NCBI GenBank assembly: GCA_041389725.1
Contig: JAWKRG010000011.1
Location: forward strand, 1 to 64,000
DNA: 64,000 nucleotides
Direction of reading: 5' to 3'
Origin: Polyangiaceae bacterium
GTDB taxonomy: Bacteria; Myxococcota_A; Polyangia; Polyangiales; Polyangiaceae
Shown piece by piece: positions 7,773 through 17,178 of this stretch. Both the position numbers and the translations under genes were made by a program. Under the pieces are notes generated by a model, which did not search any database, was not told the origin of the DNA, and worked only from the letters and a program-made list of their open reading frames with translations. Position 1 is the first letter of the stretch, and each line of letters opens with the position of its first letter.

Positions 7773-10700
7773 CTAGGGCACCACCTCGGTGCCCGCAGTG
7801 AGCTGATCGTGGGCCTGCGCCGGCACGATCTCGAGCAGACGTAGCCTGCGTGCTACGGTCTCCACGGCGTCGGGATACTTCTGAGCGAGCACGGTGGCGC
7901 CGGCGGACGCGGTGAGAGCCGTGGCCCAACCCACGGGACCGAGCGGGCGACAGCCAAAGAAGTGGCTCACGCCTGGCGTCTGCACCATCAGCGCGAGCGC
8001 GCCCATGCTGATGGCACTGGTCAGCACCACGGGACGACTGAAGCCACCGGCGACCAGGGTCTGCCCCATCTGTGTGCCCACGAGGGAGAGCAGGCCAACG
8101 GTGCTCGCACGCTCGCGCCCCCCCATGATGCGCGCGCCGATCCAGGCAGCACCGGCGCCCGCCGCCGTCACGACGGCGCGAGCGGCCACGTCCGCGCGCA
8201 GGGGTTCGGACAAAGAAGCCTCGGGCCCTTCGCGGGCCAGGGCATCGAGGGTCTCTCGGGCCGGAGGCTGCAGTGCGACTGCCATGGCGGGCCCCACGTC
8301 AGTGAGCAGATTGACCAGCAGGAGTTGTCGCGCGTTGAGGGGCGGCCGACCATCCACCAAGGCAGCGCCCAGGGTGAACCCGATCTCACCCAGGTTGCCG
8401 CCCACCAGGATGGACACCGCATCGCGCACGGACTTCCACACCGCGCGCCCTTCGACGATTGCGTCGACCAGCGTCTCGATGCGTTCGTCGGTGAGCACGA
8501 CGTCGGCCGCGCCGCGGGCCGCCGCGGTGCTGTTCTCACCGATGGCGATGCCGACGTTGGCCAAGCGGATCGCGGGTGCGTCGTTGGCGCCGTCGCCAAC
8601 CATGGCCACGCAGCGTCCAGCGCGCTGCAACGCTCGAACGATGCGCACCTTCTGCGACGGCGTCAGGCGCGCAAACACGGCGACGCGAGAGATGCGAGCG
8701 TCGAGCTCGTCGTCGCTCAAGCGCGCCAACTCGGAGCCCGTGAGGATCTCTTTCTCGCCCAGCAAGCCGAGCTCGCTGGCAATCGCCTCCGCCGTGCTGG
8801 GATGGTCGCCGGTGATCATCAGGGTTCCCACGCCGATCTCGGCTAGCCGCGAAAGCGCCGCCGCCGCGGTGGGGCGCACGGGATCGCTGAACGCGAGAAA
8901 ACCCATGAAAGATAGGCCCACAGGGCGATGCGGGTCGAGGCGATCTTCCGGACCCACGGAACGCTCGGCCACCGCGAGCACGCGTAGGCCACGTTTGGCC
9001 AGCTCTCCCGCGGCGCGAGCCAGCTGTCCGCTCGTGTCTGCGTCGAGCGGTTTGCGAGTACCGCCGCGCAACCAACCCGAACACTGAGGCAGCACCACTT
9101 CCGGCGCGCCCTTCACGCTGAGCGACGAAGCACCCTCCACACTGCCGAGCACAGCGTGGTAGCCGCGCGCGGCCTCGAAGGGCAATTCGGATACGCGGCG
9201 CCACGCCTCGACTCCATAGCTCTCAGTGATGAGCAGGCGGCGCGTTGCGCGCAAGAGCGCCGCATCCGTCGGGTCGAAGGCGTCCATTCCGCCCGAGGGA
9301 ACCGGTGACGCACGCAACGCCGCCGACAGCACGCGCAGTCGCGTGGCGCCGAGCTGGTCCACGCCTTCCTCTGCGCTACCGTCGGACACGCTCTTGAGCT
9401 CGATGCGACCCTGCGTCACCGTACCGGTCTTGTCCACGCACACGGTGTCGACGCGCCCCAGCGCTTCCACGCTGCGGTGATTGCGAACGAGCGCTCCGCG
9501 TTTGCTCAAGCGCTCGGCGGCACTGAGTTGCGCGGCGGTGGCAATCAAGGGCAAGCCCTCGGGCACCGACGCCACGGCCAGGCTCACGCCCGAGGCGATC
9601 ACGTCGCTGACTTTGCGTCCGCGTAGCAGACCCACGCCCACCAGCCCCGCTGCGGCAGTCACGGCCACCGGCGCCGTCATGTCCACGAGGGCCGACAGGC
9701 GACGCTCGACACCGCTGTCCTGCGGGTCGACCGCCATGGCGGAGCCGCTGCGTCGCGCTTCGGTCTGCTCCCCAGTCGCCACCACCACCGCCGTCGCACG
9801 GCCCGCAGCAATGCTCGTGCCTTCGAAGAGCATGGAAGCGCGGTCCGCGACCTCGTTCTCGAAGGACGGGCGTGCGTTTTTCGGCACTGGCAGCGACTCG
9901 CCGGTGAGGCTCGACGCATCCACCTCCAGCGACTCGGCCTCCAGAATGCGGCAATCCGCTGGCACCACGTCCCCTGCAACCAGCAGCACGACATCCCCAC
10001 GCACGACTTCCCCGACCGCGACGCGGCGCAGTTCACCGCCACGTCGCACGAGGGCCTTTCGTATCGCGGTGCGTGAAAGCACACGTATCGCGCGCTCGGT
10101 GCGAAAGCGTTGGATGCCGCCGATGCCCGCGTTGAGCACCACCACACCGCCGACCATGGCCGCGTCGCTCAGCGAACCGACCACGGCGGAGAGCCCTGCC
10201 CCCGCGGCGAGCAGGGGCGCCAGCGGATTGAACAACTCGTCCGTGAAGTGATCCAGGAGCTCCATCGGCGCCGAGCGCCGTGTGGCTGCCAAATCGCGGC
10301 GGTGCCGCGCTTCGCCACGGGTGAGGCCGCGCGCCGAACTGCCCAAGCGCTCCAGCACGCCTTGCCCTTCCAAAGCGTGCCACGGCGTGCGGTCGCGGGG
10401 CGGAGGCAACACCCGGCGACTCAGCGTGGAACTGGCGCGCGCCCCAGCGGCCATCGCCACCAGCGTGGCGGTGTTCACTACCGCGATCACGCGTCGCGTG
10501 GTCATCGGCACCACGCCACCCGCCGAGATCAACGTGCCAAAGGTGGCAGCGCCGAGGGCCACGTTGACGCTCTGCTTCGACACGCGGCGCGCTGCGACGC
10601 AGGCGCTCAAGACGTAGCGCACGTCGGTCAAATCGCGGCCGCAGATCAAATGCGCACCGAGCGGTGTGGGCTCGCCGTCCGCCATCAGCCCGATGCCGCA

Positions 10701-12200
10701 ATCCGCCGCGGCCAGGGCGCGCGCATCGGCGCCGGTTCCCACGAACATCACGGTCCGGCCTTCACGCTGCAAGCGTCGAATCCCCGCGACGGCGAGCTCG
10801 CCCCCGGCCACGGCGTCGTCGACGTTGAAGCGCGACAGCACGCCTTCGTCGTCGGCACTGATCACCACGCGCATCTCGGCCTCGTGGGCCGACCCGATCA
10901 GCTCCTCCACCCCCGTCTGCGGCACGATGCGCAATTCCACGACGGCTTGGGGCTTGCCGTCGCAGCTCAGGGCCAGGGCGAGCGCGCCTCGCCGGGACAG
11001 CGCTTCGGCATGCTCCGAGAGCTCGGCGTCCAGTTCTGCTTCCAGCAGCCGCGCGGGCGCCAGCGCCCAGCCCTGGTCGCGCCGCACGAGCAGCGGGTTC
11101 TCCGGATCGAGCAGACTCACCACACGTTGTCGCGCGGCGGCGGTGGTGATGCTCTGCCGCGTGATGATCTCGCCGATCTCGAAGCGGTCCCGGGTGATCA
11201 GGCTGCCCGCGAGTACCAAGCAGTCGACGCGATCCAAGCGCCGCAGCACGTCTTCGTCGAACACGAGCACGCGGCGTCGAGCGAGGCTCTGGGCCAAGGA
11301 TGCGGCAAACACGTCGCGACCGAGGCGCGCCGGCTTGGGCAGCCCGCCGAACAACGCCGCCACCGCGCGCTGCACGTTGCGCGTCGTGAGAAAGCTCACA
11401 CCGAAGCCGGCCAAGGACACCAGCCACGCGCGATCCGCGTACTGTTCGATGGGCCCGGCGGCCAGCGGCGCCGGGCGTGGGTCCGCGCGGTGTTCGTCTG
11501 GGACGCCTTGGCGGTGGAACTCCGCTTCGCGGGCGTCCCAGACGGCACGACGGCTCTTGCTCTCCTGCATCAACGTGCCCTTGTGCACGATGTCCACCAG
11601 AGAGCTGACCGGACGCTGCGCGAAAGCGTTCGCGGCTGCCACCGCGGCGCCCAATCCAAGATCCGTACGATCGACGCCGTACTTGTCGTCCAGCCCCTGA
11701 CGCAGTCGGGGCGAGCCGCGCAGCACGGAGCTGACGGCGCCGAGGGTACTCAACACCGATGACGGCCCGAGGGGCGTGGCGCGAAGCACGCTGCCCACGG
11801 CGAAGCCCGCAATGTCCGTAGCCAAGCCGACCATCAGCTGTCGTTCGCGCTCGTCGTCCGCGGGGTGGCGCGCCTGCTCGTCGAAGGTCGCAGCTTCCAC
11901 GCCGATGCGACGCTCTGCTTCCTCCAACAGGCGAATGACATCCAGCTCGTGGACCTCGGCACCCGACAGCTCGAAGATCGCGCGACGGGACGATCGGTCC
12001 AACTTCACACTGGTCGCCCAGGCCGTGCGCTGAAGGAGCAGCGTCAGCCGCTCGAGCAGACGCGTCTCTTCCTCGGCGCTCAGTTGCTTGAACTCCGCGT
12101 AGGCTCGATGGCGTCCAAGCCACACGCGTCGGCGCCGCGGTGCGAACACGTCGCGGGCCGCGCGCAGCAATTCCATGACGCTGGGTCGGGTGTCCGTCAT
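7773..12200 (-). CDS. Giant CtpI-like P-type cation ATPase with degenerate N-terminal ATPase half
   Basis: 1475 aa, about twice the length of an ordinary E1-E2 ATPase. The C-terminal half (from ~residue 650) is complete. It has TGES at 766-769, a PEGLP transmembrane motif, the phosphorylated Asp in DKTGT (D923), the KGAPE nucleotide-binding motif, TGDHPSTA, GDGAND at 1202-1207 and the closing transmembrane helices. The N-terminal ~600 residues look like a second P-type ATPase that has lost catalysis. VFDEDVLRRLDRVDCLVLAG (from ~312) sits where DKTGT should be but lacks the motif, and FVGTGADARALAAADCGIGL (~485) mirrors VGDGANDAPAL without its aspartates. This layout resembles the long mycobacterial CtpI/CtpH proteins. 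The transported ion cannot be told, and the start at 12200 is plausible but unproven. Confidence 0.88.
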   Translation of the reverse strand: MTDTRPSVMELLRAARDVFAPRRRRVWLGRHRAYAEFKQLSAEEETRLLERLTLLLQRTAWATSVKLDRSSRRAIFELSGAEVHELDVIRLLEEAERRIGVEAATFDEQARHPADDERERQLMVGLATDIAGFAVGSVLRATPLGPSSVLSTLGAVSSVLRGSPRLRQGLDDKYGVDRTDLGLGAAVAAANAFAQRPVSSLVDIVHKGTLMQESKSRRAVWDAREAEFHRQGVPDEHRADPRPAPLAAGPIEQYADRAWLVSLAGFGVSFLTTRNVQRAVAALFGGLPKPARLGRDVFAASLAQSLARRRVLVFDEDVLRRLDRVDCLVLAGSLITRDRFEIGEIITRQSITTAAARQRVVSLLDPENPLLVRRDQGWALAPARLLEAELDAELSEHAEALSRRGALALALSCDGKPQAVVELRIVPQTGVEELIGSAHEAEMRVVISADDEGVLSRFNVDDAVAGGELAVAGIRRLQREGRTVMFVGTGADARALAAADCGIGLMADGEPTPLGAHLICGRDLTDVRYVLSACVAARRVSKQSVNVALGAATFGTLISAGGVVPMTTRRVIAVVNTATLVAMAAGARASSTLSRRVLPPPRDRTPWHALEGQGVLERLGSSARGLTRGEARHRRDLAATRRSAPMELLDHFTDELFNPLAPLLAAGAGLSAVVGSLSDAAMVGGVVVLNAGIGGIQRFRTERAIRVLSRTAIRKALVRRGGELRRVAVGEVVRGDVVLLVAGDVVPADCRILEAESLEVDASSLTGESLPVPKNARPSFENEVADRASMLFEGTSIAAGRATAVVVATGEQTEARRSGSAMAVDPQDSGVERRLSALVDMTAPVAVTAAAGLVGVGLLRGRKVSDVIASGVSLAVASVPEGLPLIATAAQLSAAERLSKRGALVRNHRSVEALGRVDTVCVDKTGTVTQGRIELKSVSDGSAEEGVDQLGATRLRVLSAALRASPVPSGGMDAFDPTDAALLRATRRLLITESYGVEAWRRVSELPFEAARGYHAVLGSVEGASSLSVKGAPEVVLPQCSGWLRGGTRKPLDADTSGQLARAAGELAKRGLRVLAVAERSVGPEDRLDPHRPVGLSFMGFLAFSDPVRPTAAAALSRLAEIGVGTLMITGDHPSTAEAIASELGLLGEKEILTGSELARLSDDELDARISRVAVFARLTPSQKVRIVRALQRAGRCVAMVGDGANDAPAIRLANVGIAIGENSTAAARGAADVVLTDERIETLVDAIVEGRAVWKSVRDAVSILVGGNLGEIGFTLGAALVDGRPPLNARQLLLVNLLTDVGPAMAVALQPPARETLDALAREGPEASLSEPLRADVAARAVVTAAGAGAAWIGARIMGGRERASTVGLLSLVGTQMGQTLVAGGFSRPVVLTSAISMGALALMVQTPGVSHFFGCRPLGPVGWATALTASAGATVLAQKYPDAVETVARRLRLLEIVPAQAHDQLTAGTEVVP

Positions 12201-12231
12201 CGAGGATGTACGAGGCAGCAGGCCCGAGTGC

Positions 12232-12939
12232 TCATGCTTCTACCCATACACCATCGGCCCCTGAGTTGGGCGCCGAGGTGCGCCGCAAGGGGAAATCCGG
12301 CTCCAGCATGGTGGCGCGAAAATCGAGCAACGCGGCCGCGGGCCGCGGCACGCGCCGACGACCGCGGAATCCCTGCCACCCCTCGTCGCCACGGGTGAAG
12401 CGCGTCACATGCAACGTGGCTGGGGCGACCTTCGTGTCGAAGTCACCACGAAAGCGCAGCACCTCACCGTCTCTCGTCTGCAACGTCGCGACCCGTGTGC
12501 GCATTCGCCGACCGACGGGCAGCACGCGCAGCGAGAGATCCACCGCTAGGCCATCATCGGCGCGCACCTGGAGCCGGCTCTCGCGGCGTTCGAAGGTGGC
12601 GATGCGCTTGGGCAGCGCCCACTCGCTGCGGCCCGCAGCCAAGGACAGCTCTGAATCCACGTACATCGCGCTGACCCAGTATCCCGTCGGGCCTGCTTGC
12701 CCACGGGGGCGCACTCTGCAGGGCATGAATGCCAGCTCGCTGTAGCTCAGGGTGCTGGGCGCGCGGTACTCGACGTAGACCAACAGCCCCTGGCAGCGAC
12801 CCGCCTGCTGCACGATCTCCAGCTCGCGCGGAACGGAGAGATCTGCAGCACGAGTCCATACCGGGCTCATCACGGAGCGTCCGTGCATTGCCCAGGGCGG
12901 CAAAGGGTAGTCGCCGGTCACGTCAGGCGCTTGACCCAC
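12232..12939 (-). CDS. Acetoacetate-decarboxylase-like protein
   Basis: 235 aa resembling the ADC-like fold. It has YSELAFMPCRVR, then GPTGYWVSAMYVDSELSLAAG, and the signature-like EWALPKRIATF, which corresponds to the WGxPK region of acetoacetate decarboxylases. The catalytic Schiff-base lysine of true ADC cannot be placed with confidence, so an ADC-superfamily protein of unknown activity is the safest call. No signal peptide is visible. Its start lies 22 bp inside the upstream aldehyde dehydrogenase gene, so the two are likely co-expressed, perhaps acting on related carbonyl compounds. Confidence 0.72.
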   Translation of the reverse strand: MGQAPDVTGDYPLPPWAMHGRSVMSPVWTRAADLSVPRELEIVQQAGRCQGLLVYVEYRAPSTLSYSELAFMPCRVRPRGQAGPTGYWVSAMYVDSELSLAAGRSEWALPKRIATFERRESRLQVRADDGLAVDLSLRVLPVGRRMRTRVATLQTRDGEVLRFRGDFDTKVAPATLHVTRFTRGDEGWQGFRGRRRVPRPAAALLDFRATMLEPDFPLRRTSAPNSGADGVWVEA

Positions 12940-14348
12940 TTGAGCTTGTCTTCACCGTAGGGCGGATAGCGCAGCGACGGGTCGACCCGAGTGGACTTGT
13001 CGAGGACGGCGCGTTGATGACTGAAAGTGTCGAAACCGAAACGGCCATGGTAGGCGCCGATCCCGCTCTCGCCGACGCCGCCAAAGGGAAGGTCCGGAGG
13101 CGCGAAGTGAGAGAGGCAATCGTTGACGCACATGCCACCCGAGCTGGTGCGGTGCAGCACCTGGTCCGCGGTGGCCTGGTTGCGAGTGAAGACGTAAAGC
13201 GCGAGGGGCTTCGGCCGCGCATTCACGAAACGAATGGCTTCGTCGATGCTGGCCACGGTGAGCGTCGGAAGAATGGGACCAAAGATCTCGTCGGCCATCA
13301 CGGGGGCGTCCGGTGCCACGTCACGCAGCACAGTGGGCGCGATGTAGCGGGACTCGCGATCCGTCACGCCTCCGGTCACCACCGTGCCGCTGTGAAGCAG
13401 CTTCTCCAGGCGGTCGAAGTGACGCTCGTTCACGATACGGGCGAAGTCGGAGCTGGCCCGGGGATCCGCGCCATAAAAGCTGCGCACCGTCTCTCGGATG
13501 CGGTCCAGCATCTGCTCCGCGACGCTTTCGTGCAAAAGGAGGTAGTCCGCCGCGATGCAGGTCTGGCCCGCGTTGAAGAACTTGCCCCACACGATGCGCT
13601 TGGCCGCGACATCGAGGTCCACGTCGGCGTCCACGATGCACGGGCTCTTGCCGCCGAGTTCCAAGGTCACCGGCGTCAGATGCTTGGCCGCTGCGGCCAT
13701 GACGATGCGCCCCACCGCACCGTTGCCGGTGTAGAGGATGTGATCGAAGCGTTGCTCCAAGAGCTTGGTGGTCTCCGAGACGCCGCCTTCGATCACGGCG
13801 AATGCCGAGGAGTCCAGGTAGCGCGGCAGCAGCTTGCTGAGAAGCGCCGACGTAGCCGCAGCAACTTCGCTGGGCTTTACGATCGCAGTGTTGCCAGCCG
13901 CGATCGCAGCGATCAGCGGTCCCACCGCCAACTGAAAAGGATAGTTCCACGGAGCAATGACGAGGACGAGCCCCAAGGGCTCGCTGATGATCGATGCCTT
14001 GGCGGGTTGAATGGCCAAGGGCACCTTCGCGCGCCGAGGCTTGGCCCAGTTGCGCAGCTGCTTGAGGGTGTGGCGGATCTCGCCGAGGGTGTAGCCCGTC
14101 TCGCTGACCACACCTTCGAAGCGGCACTTGCCCAAGTCGCTGTGCAGCGCCTCCAAGATCTCCGCCTCGTTGTCGGTGATCAGTCGTTCGAGTTGTCGCA
14201 GCTCACGCTCACGCCAATCCAAAGGTCGCGTGGCCCCAGAGTCGAAGGTCTCCCGCAGACGCTCGACCGTCTTGACGATGTCCTCGTCCGTGGCCAGGCG
14301 TTTGGTGGTGGTCGTGCGTGGGGTCTCCACGTGGCTCGAGAGCGTCAT
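12918..14348 (-). CDS. NAD(P)-dependent aldehyde dehydrogenase (class 3-like)
   Basis: 476 aa, the length of class 3 aldehyde dehydrogenases. The N-terminal helical region has RERELRQLERLITDNEAEI. The catalytic core has VIAPWNYPFQ, then GNTAIVKPSE, TGNGAVGRIV, the catalytic Glu in TLELGGKSP and the catalytic Cys in NAGQTCIAADYLL. The C-terminal EIFGPILPTLT and PFGGVGESG are also present. No transit or membrane tail is clear. It oxidises aldehydes to acids; the substrate is unknown (medium-chain and coniferyl-type aldehydes are both typical). Upstream of 14348 there is a short gap to the YkgJ-like gene, and the ADC-like gene overlaps its 3' end. Confidence 0.93.
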   Translation of the reverse strand: MTLSSHVETPRTTTTKRLATDEDIVKTVERLRETFDSGATRPLDWRERELRQLERLITDNEAEILEALHSDLGKCRFEGVVSETGYTLGEIRHTLKQLRNWAKPRRAKVPLAIQPAKASIISEPLGLVLVIAPWNYPFQLAVGPLIAAIAAGNTAIVKPSEVAAATSALLSKLLPRYLDSSAFAVIEGGVSETTKLLEQRFDHILYTGNGAVGRIVMAAAAKHLTPVTLELGGKSPCIVDADVDLDVAAKRIVWGKFFNAGQTCIAADYLLLHESVAEQMLDRIRETVRSFYGADPRASSDFARIVNERHFDRLEKLLHSGTVVTGGVTDRESRYIAPTVLRDVAPDAPVMADEIFGPILPTLTVASIDEAIRFVNARPKPLALYVFTRNQATADQVLHRTSSGGMCVNDCLSHFAPPDLPFGGVGESGIGAYHGRFGFDTFSHQRAVLDKSTRVDPSLRYPPYGEDKLKWVKRLT

Positions 14349-14389
14349 GGGCCAATGATAGGGGGCAATGTGCTGCCCGCAAGCGGCTC

Positions 14390-14902
14390 TCAGCGTTGGA
14401 GGAACAAGTCGCGCAAGGCGACCCGTCGCATGCGGCTAAACCCCTGCATTTGCAGGGAAACTAGGCGCAGCTCGCTGGGGCCCAGGAGCAGGCAGCGCGC
14501 TTCGTCCAGATTCGCTAGCGGAAGCCCCGGCAGGTTCTTGGGACAGATGTCGCGATGCTCGTGGATCTCGCCCGCGTCGTCCTCGTCGTAGAAACGCAGC
14601 GGCAGTCCCTGCGTTCGGCAAACGTAGGGTCGGTCGGCGTAGATGCGACAGCCGCCGTCGGCGTCGAGAAACGCGCAACCACCGACGGGGCCCGCTTCTT
14701 GTTCGCGCAGCAGCGCCTCGTGGCGCGTGCGGATCAACTCGGCCTCGACCTCGAGCACGGTCAAGTCGTCGCTGCAGCAGTCGTAGCAGCCACGGCGACA
14801 CTGCAGACGTCGTCCGTGGAAGGTAGCGAGGGGCGCGACTTGCTCGTCCACCTCGCGATGGAACTCCGCGCAAGCGGCGACCGCGTCGCCTGCGTCGCTC
14901 AA
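14390..14902 (-). CDS. YkgJ-family cysteine cluster protein
   Basis: 170 aa with the metal-chelating cysteine pattern of YkgJ/UPF0153 proteins: CRRGCYDCC near residue 35, GGCAFLDADGGCRIYADRP and YVCRTQG (~85-110), and a later ICPKN. The eight or so cysteines probably bind zinc or iron. The long open frame extending upstream is Arg-rich and overlaps the barrel gene in another frame, so it is rejected as coding. The best start is TTG at 14902, whose last two bases overlap the stop of the upstream barrel gene (TTGA), which suggests coupling. No ATG or GTG lies close enough, so the start is uncertain. Confidence 0.78.
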   Translation of the reverse strand: MSDAGDAVAACAEFHREVDEQVAPLATFHGRRLQCRRGCYDCCSDDLTVLEVEAELIRTRHEALLREQEAGPVGGCAFLDADGGCRIYADRPYVCRTQGLPLRFYDEDDAGEIHEHRDICPKNLPGLPLANLDEARCLLLGPSELRLVSLQMQGFSRMRRVALRDLFLQR

Positions 14903-15636
14903 AAGCTCGCCGCCAGGGCCACGGCCAGCGTGCGCTCGCCGACCAAGCTGGTGTCCACCGTGAAGTCCACGCGCTCGTGAAGGTTCACCACGATCCCCGG
15001 ACCCACCGCGTAGTGATGGCGATCGGATCCCGTGCGCTTCTCGCCGTCGAGCTCCCAGCCCACGGGCCCCGCGAAGCCGCGCGCGGCGAGGAAAGGACTC
15101 ACGGTCTGGCCCAAGGTCACACCGAAGATCGCCCCGATGCGTAGATCCGACGCCGTCAGCTTCACCGAATCCGCGCCAGCCGTTTCCTCCCGCGCGGACG
15201 CGAAGCTCATGCCGTAGCCGAGCGTGGCCGCGCCGAACAGGTTTTGTCCGGGACCGCCCAGGAATCGATACGCGAGCGAAGCCGCGCCGAGGAACCCTGG
15301 TTCCACGTCGAAGCTCCGCCCCAAGCCCTGCAGTCGACCGTCGAGGATGCCGCCAAGGGTCAACTGCACGGTCAAACGATCCCCGAACTTGCGCGCGAGA
15401 AACGCCGCCACCACGTACTGATGCAGGTCGAAGTCGTCTTCGCCATCGAAGCGCAGTTCCGCGTCCGATTGCGCGTAGCTCACGCCCACGCGCCAATCGC
15501 GCGACTCGGCGGGGCTCGACCCATCGCAGCCCGTCGGACCGACGGGTGGAGTGAGGCCTCAAGCCCGAGCGAGGCGCGGACTCGCGGTCAGGAGCGCAAT
15601 CGCGACGCCCGCTGCCGCCATCGAGACGTGACGCAT
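14899..15636 (-). pseudogene. Outer-membrane beta-barrel protein gene with in-frame stop after the signal peptide
   Basis: From the ATG at 15636 the frame reads a good signal peptide (MRHVSMAAAGVAIALLTASP, then RLARA). It hits TGA at 15561-15559 and then continues open in the same frame to 14899. The downstream part has about 220 residues of alternating strands (YAQSDAELRFDGEDDF, then LGYGMSFAS) and a terminal ALAASF ending in Phe, as expected of a barrel. The stop falls exactly at the predicted cleavage junction. A restart at GTG near 15489 would give a barrel with no signal peptide. It is probably a nonsense mutation or a base-call error; the conserved frame on both sides argues that any loss is recent. 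Confidence 0.7.
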
Positions 15637-15727
15637 GGCCGGCAAGGGAAGCAGAAATGTCGCGCAAGGTCGAGGTCTAGGCTCGTGTCGAGCGGTCTTG
15701 ACGGGTCGAGCCCAGGAGGCCCCGCAT

Positions 15728-15741
15728 CGAACGATCGTTCG
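15728..15741. promoter_or_regulatory. 14-bp perfect palindrome, possible operator
   Basis: CGAACGATCGTTCG reads the same on both strands and lies in the 230-bp region between the divergent barrel pseudogene and the radical SAM gene. Its size suits a dimeric repressor such as a TetR protein. No repeat of it was seen elsewhere. Confidence 0.4.
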
Positions 15742-15759
15742 TTTCACGCGCTCGCTTCA

Positions 15760-15775
15760 GTCCGGTGACTCGGAC
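15760..15775. promoter_or_regulatory. 16-bp dyad, candidate activator site for the radical SAM promoter
   Basis: GTCCGGTGACTCGGAC has 5-bp inverted arms (GTCCG / CGGAC) around 6 bases. Its centre lies about 108 bp upstream of the predicted start site of the sigma-54 promoter at 15850, a normal distance for an enhancer-binding activator. The outer GTC-N10-GAC frame matches the dyads at 26056, 35199 and 37485, but the inner bases differ, so another activator may bind. Confidence 0.42.
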
Positions 15776-15849
15776 ATGACTTTCCGGGTTGGCACGCTTG
15801 GCACACCAGCCAGTTGCGCTAACGCATTGGCATTCTTGACCTTTGTCAG

Positions 15850-15865
15850 TGGCACCGTGATTGCT
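15850..15865 (+). promoter_or_regulatory. Sigma-54 (-24/-12) promoter of the radical SAM operon
   Basis: TGGCACCGTGATTGCT matches the RpoN consensus TGGCAC-N5-TTGC exactly, with GG (15851-15852) and GC (15863-15864) separated by ten bases. The expected transcription start is near 15876, only about four bases before the GTG at 15880. Confidence 0.68.
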
Positions 15866-15879
15866 AGACTGTGCGGCTC

Positions 15880-17178
15880 GTGACCACGACCGGCCCTGAC
15901 CCTCTGACGCCAAGCGAGCGCGTCGACCTACTTCGGGAAAAGCGACCCCGGCATCTGCCGGTCGCTCCCATCGCACCGCCACCCAAGCGCCACCTGCCCT
16001 TGGCCGACACGGTGCGTCCCATCGACCAGCAATGGCGCCCCATCTACGCCGTGTGGGAGGTCACCTTGGCGTGCGACCTCGCCTGCCGCCACTGCGGCTC
16101 CCGTGCAGGACATGCGCGCCCGGACGAGCTGAGCACCGAGGAGTGCCTCGACCTGGTGCGGCAGATGGCCGCGATGGACGTGAAAGAGATCACGATCATC
16201 GGTGGCGAAGCCTACCTGCGCGACGACTGGGTCGAGATCGTGCGCGAGATCCGCAAGCACGGGATGCAAGCGACGATGACGACGGGAGGGCGGGGTATCA
16301 CCCGTGAACGCGCCCGTCAGGCGGCGGAGGCTGGGCTGCAGACCGTCAGCGTGTCGGTGGACGGGACCGAAGCAACCCACGACCGGCTCCGAGGTGTGAA
16401 GGGTTCGTACCGCTCTGCCCTCGATGCTCTGAAGTTCCTGCAAGAAGCGGGCGTTCGCGTCTCGGCCAACACGCAGATCAACCGCCTCAGCATTCCCGAG
16501 ATGCCACACGTGCTGGAGACCATCGCCGCTGCCGGCGCGCACAGTTGGCAGATCCAGATCACCGTGGCCATGGGTCGCGCCGCAGACGAGCCCGACGTGC
16601 TGCTGCAGCCCTACGACTTGCTCGATCTGTTCCCGATGCTCGCCGAGTTGAAGAAGCGCTGCGACGAAGTGGGCGTGCGCATGTGGCCGGGCAACAACAT
16701 CGGGTACTTCGGGCCCTACGAAAGCATATTGCGAGGCACCATGCCGCGCGGCCACATGGCCAGTTGCGGCGCCGGACGCTCGACCCTGGGCATCGAGGCC
16801 GACGGCTCGATCAAGGGTTGCCCGTCCCTACCGACGAACGCGTGGACCGGGGGCAACATCCGCGACGCTTCCTTGAAGGACATTTGGGAGCGCACCGCGG
16901 AGCTTCGCTACACCCGCGACCGCGGCACCACGGACCTCTGGGGCTACTGCGCGACCTGTTACTACGCCGATGTTTGTCGCGCCGGCTGTACCTGGACCGG
17001 CTTCACGCTGTTCGGCAAAGCGGGGAACAACCCCTACTGCCACCACCGTGCCTTGGAGATGAAACGCGTCGGCAAGCGCGAGCGCATCGTGCAGAAGCTT
17101 GCTGCTCCTGGAGAGCCCTTCGACCACGGGGGCTTCGAATTGATCGAGGAAGACGACCCAACAAAGGACCCATCATGA
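15880..17178 (+). CDS. Radical SAM/SPASM domain enzyme, probable peptide maturase
   Basis: 432 aa. The radical SAM cluster CDLACRHC (C65, C69, C72) follows WEVTLA, with GGEAYLR (the GGE SAM-binding motif) and SVDGTEATHDRLRG further on. The C-terminal SPASM domain has cysteines in ASCGAGR and GCPSLP, then C-x2-C-x5-C-x3-C in YCATCYYADVCRAGC and a last Cys in PYCHH, enough for two auxiliary Fe-S clusters. SPASM enzymes usually modify ribosomally made peptides or proteins. The stop overlaps the start of the next small gene (ATGA), so enzyme and candidate substrate are translationally coupled. GTG 15880 is preferred over GTG 15871, which lies upstream of the predicted sigma-54 start site. The modification chemistry is unknown. 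Confidence 0.92.
   Translation: MTTTGPDPLTPSERVDLLREKRPRHLPVAPIAPPPKRHLPLADTVRPIDQQWRPIYAVWEVTLACDLACRHCGSRAGHARPDELSTEECLDLVRQMAAMDVKEITIIGGEAYLRDDWVEIVREIRKHGMQATMTTGGRGITRERARQAAEAGLQTVSVSVDGTEATHDRLRGVKGSYRSALDALKFLQEAGVRVSANTQINRLSIPEMPHVLETIAAAGAHSWQIQITVAMGRAADEPDVLLQPYDLLDLFPMLAELKKRCDEVGVRMWPGNNIGYFGPYESILRGTMPRGHMASCGAGRSTLGIEADGSIKGCPSLPTNAWTGGNIRDASLKDIWERTAELRYTRDRGTTDLWGYCATCYYADVCRAGCTWTGFTLFGKAGNNPYCHHRALEMKRVGKRERIVQKLAAPGEPFDHGGFELIEEDDPTKDPS

Noticed and set aside
10110..11762. Long plus-strand open frame across the P-type ATPase gene
   Set aside because: Composition is His/Arg/Gln-rich and unlike a protein. The opposite strand codes for a well-conserved ATPase.
15559..15561. 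TGA read as selenocysteine
   Set aside because: It sits at a signal-peptide cleavage junction, not in a redox active site, and I saw no SECIS-like hairpin after it.
14903..15667. N-terminal extension of the YkgJ-like protein (425-codon frame)
   Set aside because: The extra part is Arg/Gly-rich and overlaps the barrel frame, which has convincing strand pattern. A start at the overlap is simpler.
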